Assembly: GCA_021819255.1 (NCBI GenBank)
Contig: JAKART010000122.1
Span: forward strand, 1 to 6,818
From: Acidobacteriota bacterium
GTDB taxonomy: Bacteria; Acidobacteriota; Terriglobia; Terriglobales; Acidobacteriaceae
Reading direction: 5' to 3'
Length of the DNA stretch: 6,818 bases
The translations under genes were made by a program, and so were the position numbers. Shown here one piece after another: positions 1-5,369 of this stretch (positions are counted from its first letter, which is position 1; every line of letters starts with the position of its first letter). The notes under the pieces are model-generated. The model worked only from the letters and a program-made list of their open reading frames with translations. It searched no databases and was not told the DNA's origin.

Positions 1-65
1 TGGATCAGCCGCGCGTTCCCCCGGTAGGGGGATGAGCCGCGTGCCCATTCCATCAGGTTATTCAT
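1..65 (-). CDS. Start of an unidentified minus-strand gene (5' part only)
   Basis: Only the first 21 codons lie in the window. The gene reads leftwards from an ATG at 65-63 and leaves the left edge. Its start is well supported: a Shine-Dalgarno AAGGAGG (72-78 on the plus strand as CCTCCTT) sits 6 nt upstream of the ATG. The visible N-terminus is MNNLMEWARGSSPYRGNARLI, too short to place in a family. The ATG overlaps the stop of the upstream minus-strand reading frame in an ATGAATAA arrangement, which would allow translational coupling if that frame is translated. A perfect 6-bp stem with a 4-nt loop lies at about codons 11-16. The gene diverges from the large plus-strand operon, but no function can be given. 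Confidence 0.6.
   Translation of the reverse strand, partial: MNNLMEWARGSSPYRGNARLI
17..32. repeat. Perfect 6-bp hairpin with 4-nt loop
   Basis: TCCCCC at 17-22 and GGGGGA at 27-32 are exact reverse complements around the 4-nt loop GGTA. The structure falls in the early coding part of the partial minus-strand gene, about 33-48 nt downstream of its ATG. It is too G/C-dense to ignore but has no T-tract on either side, so it is not a terminator. An effect on early translation elongation is possible but unproven. Confidence 0.45.
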
Positions 66-423
66 TACTGTCCTCCTTGCTCGTCTTCCAGCGCCTCGGA
101 TATATACGCACGCGGCCGGGGTCCCGTTCGGGACCTTCGTTGCAAAGTACGCCAACATGCGTTTTGAGCCAGCGGGCATCACCCACGGCCCGGAGGTCCG
201 CGTCGCATCCAGCCTGGCCGGCTGCATCTTCCGCCGTTTCGCCAGCGGCTTCCTGGACGTTGAGGCCGGCGACGCGCTCGGAATCCACACTGCAGCTGGG
301 CGCACCCGGGATCTGCTCTTCCCGGTGGAGGGGATGGCAAAGCCGATGGTTCAGGCCAGCGGGCAGAGCTGCGTCTCCGCCGGTTGCGGGAGCACATTCG
401 ACTGCAGCTGGGCGGGACGCCAC
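58..423 (-). CDS. Uncertain small hypothetical protein, about 121 aa
   Basis: This minus-strand frame is open from 546 down to a TAA at 60-58. The part above about 430 is AT-richer and looks non-coding. I therefore place the tentative start at a GTG at 423-421, with a GGAG about 10 nt upstream. The product would be soluble, Ala/Glu/Asp/Arg-rich, with several Cys and His residues (CHPLH, a later VLCNEG) and the C-terminus WKTSKEDSNE. I recognise no family. In favour: its stop overlaps the well-formed start of the next minus-strand gene, as in coupled operons. Against: by rough count GC is highest at codon position 1 rather than 3, and a codon-aligned plus-strand frame (157-498) is equally open. 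It could be a real orphan gene, a decayed gene, or non-coding DNA. Confidence 0.3.
   Translation of the reverse strand: MASRPAAVECAPATGGDAALPAGLNHRLCHPLHREEQIPGAPSCSVDSERVAGLNVQEAAGETAEDAAGQAGCDADLRAVGDARWLKTHVGVLCNEGPERDPGRVRIYPRRWKTSKEDSNE
289..414. repeat. 14-bp exact direct repeat pair
   Basis: ACTGCAGCTGGGCG occurs at 289-302 and again at 401-414, on the same strand and 112 bp apart. The offset is not a multiple of three, so the copies are read in different phases of any frame and do not encode a peptide repeat. They lie in the stretch of uncertain coding status left of the main promoter. Origin is unknown; duplication or chance are both possible. Confidence 0.5.
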
Positions 424-478
424 GGCGGGAAGCTCCGGAGGAGAGAGCCTCTTCCATCTCAGATTTCCGAGAAAACTC

Positions 479-507
479 TTGATGAAGGAGCGGTTTGAGT
501 GTAGAAT
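479..507 (+). promoter_or_regulatory. Predicted sigma70-like promoter of the plus-strand operon
   Basis: A -35 element TTGATG (479-484) and a -10 element TAGAAT (502-507; 5 of 6 consensus bases) are separated by the optimal 17 bp. Transcription would begin near 513-515, leaving a leader of about 53 nt before the SDR start at 567. It is the best match I found to the left of the operon, at the junction where GC content drops. This is a prediction from sequence only. Confidence 0.55.
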
Positions 508-525
508 GTTGCTAATACCGATCAT

Positions 526-543
526 TGTCCGGGATATGGGACA
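526..543. promoter_or_regulatory. Dyad TGTCC-N8-GGACA, possible operator
   Basis: TGTCC (526-530) and GGACA (539-543) form an exact 5-bp inverted repeat with an 8-bp spacer. It lies just downstream of the predicted transcription start and upstream of the SDR ribosome binding site. A repressor bound here would block the operon, and the IclR-type protein encoded at the operon end is the obvious candidate. The arms are short, no second copy was found, and it does not match an IclR operator known to me. Confidence 0.3.
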
Positions 544-566
544 CATCGTTTATAGGTTGGAGTGGA

Positions 567-1295
567 ATGGCTACCGCACAGGATTCATCGCGAGAAGGCG
601 GCCGAGCGATCGTGACTGGTTCGGCCAGCGGTATTGGTGCAGCGTGCGCCTCCTTGTTCGTTCAAAAGGGCTGGGTGGTTCTCGGCGTTGACAGGGCAGA
701 TCAATCCTCAGAGTTGCCCTACACGCTCCAGGGGGATCTTCGTGACGAGTCGACGATATCCCAAGTTCTGGCAGCGGTCGGGGAGTGGCCGTGCATCGAT
801 GCGGTTGTCAATTGCGCTGCGGTGGTGAACGAGAGCGAGCCATGGAGTCTGTCCACCGAGGAGTGGTTGGATGTCTACCACGTCAATGTCGTCGCATCTT
901 ATAATCTGGTTCGAGCGCTGCTCCCACTCCTCGAGCGGTCGGAGGGCCCGAGCATCGTGAATATCGCGTCGATTGCGGGTCAGCGTTCCGGTGCTTTTTC
1001 GTCGCCATGCTACGCGGCTTCAAAAGCCGCCATGATCGCATTATCACGCTCTATGGCTCGCCTACTGGCAGATCGGCACATTCGAGTTAACTGTGTCAAC
1101 CCGGGTATCACCGATACCGAGATGATAGGACACTGGTCCGAGGAGCGGATGCGCGATGCAACTGCTCCTATACCACTTCACCGGGCGGCTATGCCATCTG
1201 AGGTTGCGGAAGCCATCTACTTCCTTGCATCGGGTAGCGCGTCATATATCACCGGTGCCCAGCTTGATGTAAATGGCGGCCTGCATATGGCGTAG
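567..1295 (+). CDS. Short-chain dehydrogenase/reductase (classical SDR)
   Basis: This is a 242-aa NAD(P)-dependent oxidoreductase of the classical SDR family, probably cytoplasmic, interconverting a hydroxyl and a carbonyl group. I chose the ATG at 567 because GGAGTGG lies just before it; the ATG at 525 has no such site and would add 14 residues before the Rossmann strand. Visible motifs are the cofactor loop TGSASGIG (residues 17-24), Asp42 at the end of strand beta-2 (suggests NAD rather than NADP), NCAA at 82-85 in place of NNAG, Asn107, Ser135, and the active-site Tyr149-x3-Lys153 (YAASK). The NPG turn and the C-terminal ITGAQLDVNGG are typical of the family. Length is normal. It is the first gene after the predicted promoter, so it probably oxidises an early intermediate of the imported substrate. 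Substrate is not predictable; the family is certain. Confidence 0.93.
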   Translation: MATAQDSSREGGRAIVTGSASGIGAACASLFVQKGWVVLGVDRADQSSELPYTLQGDLRDESTISQVLAAVGEWPCIDAVVNCAAVVNESEPWSLSTEEWLDVYHVNVVASYNLVRALLPLLERSEGPSIVNIASIAGQRSGAFSSPCYAASKAAMIALSRSMARLLADRHIRVNCVNPGITDTEMIGHWSEERMRDATAPIPLHRAAMPSEVAEAIYFLASGSASYITGAQLDVNGGLHMA

Positions 1296-1348
1296 CTTGA
1301 GCGTAAAGAGCCGGTCTGGCTAATTGAGAAAAGGGGAACGTGTCAACT

Positions 1349-2479
1349 ATGAGTCATCATGATATTGATATTGCGGGTGGAGGTTTCACGGGTCGTACCG
1401 GAAAGGAGCTTGGACCCACCGGCCAGGGTTTGAGAAAACAGAAGGTGCCGAAGGCAAGGTATTCCCGGCTGGGAGTAGGCGGTGCACTATTTGCGGCAAG
1501 CCTATCCCTTGCAGCTTGTGGCAGTGCGTCATCGACGACGTCCAAGGCAAGTTCCCTGAAACCGGTGAACATCGCGGTAGCCTATTTGCCTAACCTGCAG
1601 AGCGGCTCTGCATTGGCTGTTGGGATCGATCAAGGTTTCTTCAAGGCTCAGGGTCTCATCGTCAAGCCGGTACAATTCCAGACTGGACCTCCTGAAATAT
1701 CGGCGATGCAGGCTGGAGACATTCAGTTTGCGAGTATCGGGCCCGGCATAATGTATCTGCCAATGAAGGGTTTGGGAAAGTACCTTTTCAGCGATGCGGT
1801 AAGCCTTGCGGATTCCGTGGTCGGCAACAAAGCTGACGGGGTTACCACTCCGGCATCGCTGAAAGGGAAGAACGTTCTTGTGCCTCTCGGCTCCACCGGG
1901 GAGTTGATTCTCTTGGAGACGCTGCATCTGGCGGGGCTCAACCTTTCGGACGTGCACATGATAAACACGGCACCGAATGAGCAGATCACGGGGTTTCTAA
2001 GCAACAGCGCCCCTGCCATGGCTGGATGGGCGCCCAATACAACTGAAATCCTTGATAAGAGTTCCAGCGCCGTCACCATCGCGAGTGATAGAACCTTCTA
2101 TCCTAAGACCGCCTTCCCCGTGAACTGGGGTGTGGCGAGCGGTTTCGCAGCAAGCCATCCCGGCGTGGTGAAGCGTTTCGTGACGGCTATGTTGGAGGCC
2201 GCCACGTACCGGACCGAACACTTGAACACTGCGGTAAGTGAACTGTCGCGGCTTTCGAGCGTCCCGCAGCCGCTTCTAGCGGAGACCAAGAATCTCACCG
2301 TGTGGTTCACCGGTGCGCAGATGGTAAAGAACTACACTAGCGGAAGGGACGAGACGTGGATGAAGAGCTACAACAAGTTCTATGTCGTAGAAGGCATCCT
2401 CCCATCGGCCGTACCGTTCAGATCGTACAGCCTGGCCGGAGTCGCCACCAGTGCGTGCGTTTCGGCCAGGGACTGTTGA
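1349..2479 (+). CDS. ABC transporter substrate-binding lipoprotein, SsuA/NMT1 (NitT/TauT) type
   Basis: This is the extracytoplasmic receptor for the permease and ATPase encoded downstream. It would capture a small, probably anionic, ligand. With the ATG at 1349 the product is 376 aa. A hydrophobic signal core ends in the lipobox LAAC, with Cys57 the likely lipidated residue, followed by a Ser/Thr-rich linker. The mature part opens with VNIAVAYLPN, then GIDQGFFKAQGL and ISAMQAGDIQFASIG, which is the usual N-lobe layout of SsuA/THI5-like proteins. The start is uncertain. AAGGGGA (1331-1337) lies 2 nt before a GTG at 1340 and 11 nt before the ATG at 1349. Either leaves an unusually long 40-residue leader before the membrane-targeting segment; a GTG at 1445 would give an ordinary 24-residue signal peptide but lacks a clear Shine-Dalgarno. 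Proteins of this class bind sulfonates, nitrate, pyrimidine precursors and aromatic acids, so the ligand stays open. Confidence 0.88.
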   Translation: MSHHDIDIAGGGFTGRTGKELGPTGQGLRKQKVPKARYSRLGVGGALFAASLSLAACGSASSTTSKASSLKPVNIAVAYLPNLQSGSALAVGIDQGFFKAQGLIVKPVQFQTGPPEISAMQAGDIQFASIGPGIMYLPMKGLGKYLFSDAVSLADSVVGNKADGVTTPASLKGKNVLVPLGSTGELILLETLHLAGLNLSDVHMINTAPNEQITGFLSNSAPAMAGWAPNTTEILDKSSSAVTIASDRTFYPKTAFPVNWGVASGFAASHPGVVKRFVTAMLEAATYRTEHLNTAVSELSRLSSVPQPLLAETKNLTVWFTGAQMVKNYTSGRDETWMKSYNKFYVVEGILPSAVPFRSYSLAGVATSACVSARDC

Positions 2480-3460
2480 TTGACGCCAGACAAGTTCCAA
2501 AGGGGACAGTTGACTGGCGGGGCTAGCGAGGGCGGTCGGCGTAGCAACTGGAACAGGTGGGGCGCTGACGATGAGATAGGCATGCTCAATGCGGCATGCG
2601 GGCCAGAAGCGGTCTTGCGGGCGTTGAAACTGGTTCGAAGCGGGGTGGTCATTCCGTTGGGCATGCGCATTGGCGATGGGCGAAGGCCGGAACCGGTCTG
2701 GCCGGGGCGCATACCGTCGCAGCGTTACATGGTCAAGGACTATTCGCATTACCAGGCGGGGATAGCGCCGACGCCAGCGCAGGGGGCGTGTTTCGCATCC
2801 GACTTTCTTGCGATGCCTTTGCACGGTACCACCCACCTTGATGCCCTCGGCCACGCTTGGTCCGATGGGATTCTGTACAACGGCGTACCGGCGGAGACGA
2901 CGATCGGTTCTCTTCGCCACGCCAACGTTGCGAGAATCGCCGAGCGGGGTGTGGTAGTACCGGCGGTGCTAGTGGATCTCGTGGGTCGCAACGGCCGTGG
3001 CCTGGGGGCTAGCGATGTCGTTACCGTGGCCGACATCGAGATGAACCTGCGAGGCAGGTCGATCGAGGTTCCCCGAGGTTCGGCGTTGCTGCTGAGGACC
3101 GGATGGTTGGAGGATGGCTACTATCAAGCAGCGAACCAGGAGCGGACTCGCGGTTACGAGGAACCCGGTTTGGATAGCCTCCCCGAAGTTGTCGATTTTT
3201 TTGCCGACAACGATATCGCACTGCTTGGTACCGATACTCTCGGGAACGAACACACAAAGCCAGTGGATTCCGACGATTACCAGGCGCTGCACGCCCGCCT
3301 TATCAGGGATCTGGGAGTCCTGTTTCTGGAGGGCCTTGATCTCAAGATCTTGGCGCAAGTGTGCCAGGAGACAGGACAGTATCAGTTCTGCCTTGTCGTG
3401 GCGCCGCTGAAACTGGAAGGGGCTAGCGGATGCCCGGTAAATCCGCTGGCCATACTTTGA
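2480..3460 (+). CDS. Cyclase-family metal-dependent hydrolase (kynurenine formamidase/isatin hydrolase-like)
   Basis: This enzyme of the Pfam 'cyclase' fold hydrolyses amide, lactam or ester bonds; characterised relatives include bacterial kynurenine formamidase and isatin hydrolase. As 326 aa it carries the N-terminal motif NWNRWGADDEIGMLN and the metal site HGTTHLDALGH. His115, His119, Asp121 and His125 have the HxxxHxDxxxH spacing expected for Mn/Zn binding. The first Gly of the usual HxGTH is Thr here. The C-terminus, QFCLVVAPLKLEGASGCPVNPLA, matches the family's closing AP...G.TGSPVNP segment with Cys for Ser. The longest frame begins with a TTG at 2480 directly after the receptor's TGA. 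A second TTG at 2510 has a better AGGGGA site 3 nt upstream and may be the true start, giving 316 aa. Either way the gene abuts the receptor gene, so it is surely co-expressed. It probably opens a ring or removes an acyl group from the imported compound or from the SDR product. Confidence 0.88.
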   Translation: MTPDKFQRGQLTGGASEGGRRSNWNRWGADDEIGMLNAACGPEAVLRALKLVRSGVVIPLGMRIGDGRRPEPVWPGRIPSQRYMVKDYSHYQAGIAPTPAQGACFASDFLAMPLHGTTHLDALGHAWSDGILYNGVPAETTIGSLRHANVARIAERGVVVPAVLVDLVGRNGRGLGASDVVTVADIEMNLRGRSIEVPRGSALLLRTGWLEDGYYQAANQERTRGYEEPGLDSLPEVVDFFADNDIALLGTDTLGNEHTKPVDSDDYQALHARLIRDLGVLFLEGLDLKILAQVCQETGQYQFCLVVAPLKLEGASGCPVNPLAIL

Positions 3461-3477
3461 TTTCAGGGAGGATAGCA

Positions 3478-4425
3478 ATGTCAATCCAGAAACTACCTCG
3501 GAGGATCAGCAAGGAAGCGTCCCCGCCTGGCACCTTTCCCGAACCGGAGAGAGAGCCGCTCGGCCCTCCTGCGTCCGGACGAGCCAAAGGCACCCGAGCG
3601 TTCACGGACCCGCCCGTACGGGCTAGGGTGCGCCTTCGAGTATGGCGTTACGGCCGTGCTCTCCTGTCGTTGGTGGTCGGAATCGGTGTCTGGCAGGGTG
3701 TAAGCATCTTCCTGCCGAGCGACGTAGCAAGTCCCATCGAGGTCGTGCGGGTTCTGATTCAGGACCTAAAAGATGGAGTCCTTTTAACAAACACCCTCTA
3801 CAGCCTTACCCGCGTACTGGTTGGCTTCTTCTCGGGTCTTGCGCTTGCCGTCCCGTCCGCATTTATCCTGCGCTCCGCTCGGTGGTTGCGGGACATAGTT
3901 GATCCTTGGATTCAGTTTGCGCGAATGATACCCCCGATCGCGCTGATCCCGCTGGTGATAGTCTTCTTCGGTATCGGCGAGCTAGCCAAGATATCGGTAA
4001 TCTTCTTCGCCGTGTACTTCATCGGCATGGTAACGGTGTACCAGGGCATCCGAATGATCGAGGTTGTCCAGATCAATGCTGCCAGGGTATTGGGCGCCGA
4101 CGGCATGCGATTGTTCCGGAAAGTCATTCTACCGGCGTCCCTGCCGGCAATTCTCACCGCTGCGAGGCTGGGCATTGCAACAGGATGGACAACCTTGGTT
4201 GCCTCAGAGCTCATAGCGGCATCGCATGGTCTAGGGTTCATGATCACTCAAGCCGGACAGTACTTTGATCTTCCAACGATTTATTTGGGAATTATGGTCA
4301 TCGGGATCATCGGGCTCGCGCTGGACCGCGTAATCCTCCGCTTGGAGCGCAGGCTTGTGGCCTGGGCTGACGTGGTGGATGACCAAGGTCAGACAGCGGT
4401 CATGACAAGCCTTCAGCGGAGATAG
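3478..4425 (+). CDS. ABC transporter permease, SsuC/TauC type
   Basis: This is the membrane channel subunit of the importer, 315 aa. The ATG at 3478 is preceded by GGGAGG with a 6-nt spacer; an upstream in-frame ATG at 3430 lies inside the hydrolase gene and has no such site. Roughly six membrane segments can be seen: residues 61-79, 112-131, 151-168, 172-189, 226-246 and 266-287. The cytoplasmic EAA loop that docks the ATPase is at about 201-223, with Gly206 and the ending VILP. Pairing this class of permease with an SsuA-like receptor and an SsuB-like ATPase is standard. The first 55 or so residues form a hydrophilic, Pro- and Arg-rich cytoplasmic tail, longer than in most relatives. It lies 17 bp after the hydrolase gene. 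The permease alone does not reveal the substrate. Confidence 0.92.
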   Translation: MSIQKLPRRISKEASPPGTFPEPEREPLGPPASGRAKGTRAFTDPPVRARVRLRVWRYGRALLSLVVGIGVWQGVSIFLPSDVASPIEVVRVLIQDLKDGVLLTNTLYSLTRVLVGFFSGLALAVPSAFILRSARWLRDIVDPWIQFARMIPPIALIPLVIVFFGIGELAKISVIFFAVYFIGMVTVYQGIRMIEVVQINAARVLGADGMRLFRKVILPASLPAILTAARLGIATGWTTLVASELIAASHGLGFMITQAGQYFDLPTIYLGIMVIGIIGLALDRVILRLERRLVAWADVVDDQGQTAVMTSLQRR

Positions 4426-4435
4426 CGAGGTAGCG

Positions 4436-5302
4436 ATGGCGATGAGCGAATCCTCTCAGGAGAACCGGACGGCCTCTCACGATGGGCCTCGAGGCCGTAC
4501 AGATCACCACGCTGCTCCGGGCACGATTTCGATACAGGACGTTTCTCTCGCTTATCGTGGGGTTGCTGGGTCCCTACAGGTTCAGGTGCTCCGAGATATC
4601 TCGCTCGAGGTGGCGAGCGGCGAGTTCGTCTGCGTCGTCGGGGCGAGCGGATGCGGGAAGACTTCGCTTCTGAATTGCATCGCAGGTCTACTCAAGCCAT
4701 CGATGGGGAGCATCTACGTTGGAGGCGAATTGGTAGAGGGGCCAGCTCGTGATCGGGGTGTCGTCTTCCAGCAATACGCGCTATTCCCGTGGCTTTCTGC
4801 AATAAGGAATGTCGAGTTCGCCTTAGAGATGCGCGGAATGGAGCGCAAGGACAGGAGGGAGGCTGCCATCGAATATCTGCGCCTTGTCGATATGGAGCGG
4901 TCAGCGGATGTACTCCCGAAGGCGTTGTCTGGCGGCATGAAGCAGCGGGTGGCTCTTGCGCGCGCGTATGCCGCCGAGCCACAGGTTCTCCTGATGGATG
5001 AGCCGTTCGGCGCCCTGGATGCCCAAACGCGGCGCCGACTGCAGATAGACCTGCTGGGCACTTGGGAACGAAAGCCCCGTACGGTTTTTTTCATCACGCA
5101 TGACGTAGAGGAGGCGGTGCTGCTTGGCGGGAGGGTAATCGTAATGAAGGCCAGCCCGGGTGAGGTGGTCTCCGAAGTGGAGGTGGGGCTTGGCACAAAG
5201 AGGGACAGCCATACATTGGATCTCCCTGCGTTCGCCGAGTACAAGGCTGTCGTGGCGCGGTCGCTTGCCGCTGCTGAGATCTCCACGGAGGCTGGTCGTT
5301 AG
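4436..5302 (+). CDS. ABC transporter ATP-binding protein, SsuB/TauB type
   Basis: This is the ATPase that powers the importer at the inner face of the membrane, 288 aa. All nucleotide-binding elements are intact: Walker A GASGCGKTS (69-77), Q-loop Gln112 in VVFQQYALFPW, signature LSGGMKQR (164-171), Walker B VLLMDEP (184-190), D-loop GALD (192-195) and H-loop His222 in FITHDVEEA. The Q-loop context and the THDVEEA stretch are those of the nitrate/sulfonate/taurine group. The start ATG at 4436 follows a GAGG 5 nt upstream; an in-frame ATG at 4442 would only remove two residues. About 30 polar residues precede the first strand, a modest extension. The gene begins 10 bp after the permease gene, consistent with translation from one message. 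Confidence 0.95.
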   Translation: MAMSESSQENRTASHDGPRGRTDHHAAPGTISIQDVSLAYRGVAGSLQVQVLRDISLEVASGEFVCVVGASGCGKTSLLNCIAGLLKPSMGSIYVGGELVEGPARDRGVVFQQYALFPWLSAIRNVEFALEMRGMERKDRREAAIEYLRLVDMERSADVLPKALSGGMKQRVALARAYAAEPQVLLMDEPFGALDAQTRRRLQIDLLGTWERKPRTVFFITHDVEEAVLLGGRVIVMKASPGEVVSEVEVGLGTKRDSHTLDLPAFAEYKAVVARSLAAAEISTEAGR

Positions 5303-5310
5303 CGCTAGTT

Positions 5311-5347
5311 CCACCCTGCCACACCTGGTCTTGGCGTGGCGGGTTGG
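5311..5347. repeat. Strong imperfect hairpin between ATPase and enolase-family genes
   Basis: CCACCCTGCCAC (5311-5322) can pair with GTGGCGGGTTGG (5336-5347): 12 positions with one G-U pair and one mismatch. After an internal A-C mismatch, two more C-G pairs leave a loop of about 7 nt. No T-run follows, so it is not a canonical intrinsic terminator. It sits inside the operon, about 9 nt after the ATPase stop and 22 nt before the next start. A partial terminator, an RNA-processing or stabilising element, or a tail-less terminator are the possible roles. Confidence 0.55.
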
Positions 5348-5369
5348 AGAACATTGATGAAGGGAAGAT

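Larger units (their letters stand above)
424..566. other. Intergenic control region between the divergent units
   Basis: Base composition falls visibly here compared with both sides. The region holds the predicted plus-strand promoter (479-507), the TGTCC dyad (526-543) and the SDR ribosome binding site GGAGTGG just before 567. On the minus strand I found no convincing -35/-10 pair: a TACACT-like hexamer exists, but nothing acceptable lies 16-18 bp upstream of it. The promoter of the minus-strand gene or genes therefore remains unlocated. Confidence 0.5.

Noticed and set aside
157..498. Plus-strand frame of 113 codons upstream of the SDR gene
   Set aside because: It has favourable third-position GC, but no ribosome binding site before the ATG, no recognisable family, and it overlaps the predicted promoter. 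I kept it only as the alternative in the ambiguity finding.
32..691. Long plus-strand open frame of 219 codons
   Set aside because: Its product is Ser/Arg/Pro-rich low-information sequence, it runs into the SDR gene in another frame, and its codon position GC peaks at position 2. It is a shadow.
1309..1321. AGCC-N5-GGCT small stem in the SDR-receptor gap
   Set aside because: Only four base pairs, with no extension and no T-tract; expected by chance.
1297..1326. TTGAGC with TAATTG as a second promoter before the receptor gene
   Set aside because: The -10 hexamer matches the consensus at only two of six positions and the spacer is 18 bp. The 53-bp gap is better explained as ordinary operon spacing.
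2276..2920. Long minus-strand open frame (214 codons) opposite the receptor and hydrolase genes
   Set aside because: It lies antisense to two well-supported genes, has no ribosome binding site, and shows no recognisable motifs.
2519..3428. GGGGCTAGCG present three times (2519, 3005, 3419) in the hydrolase gene
   Set aside because: All three copies are in the same reading frame and encode Gly-Ala-Ser with the same codons, so repeated amino acid and codon use explains them better than a regulatory motif.
4714..5286. Minus-strand open frame of 190 codons opposite the ATPase gene
   Set aside because: The composition is Ser/Arg-rich antisense of a gene with every ABC ATPase motif intact; a shadow.
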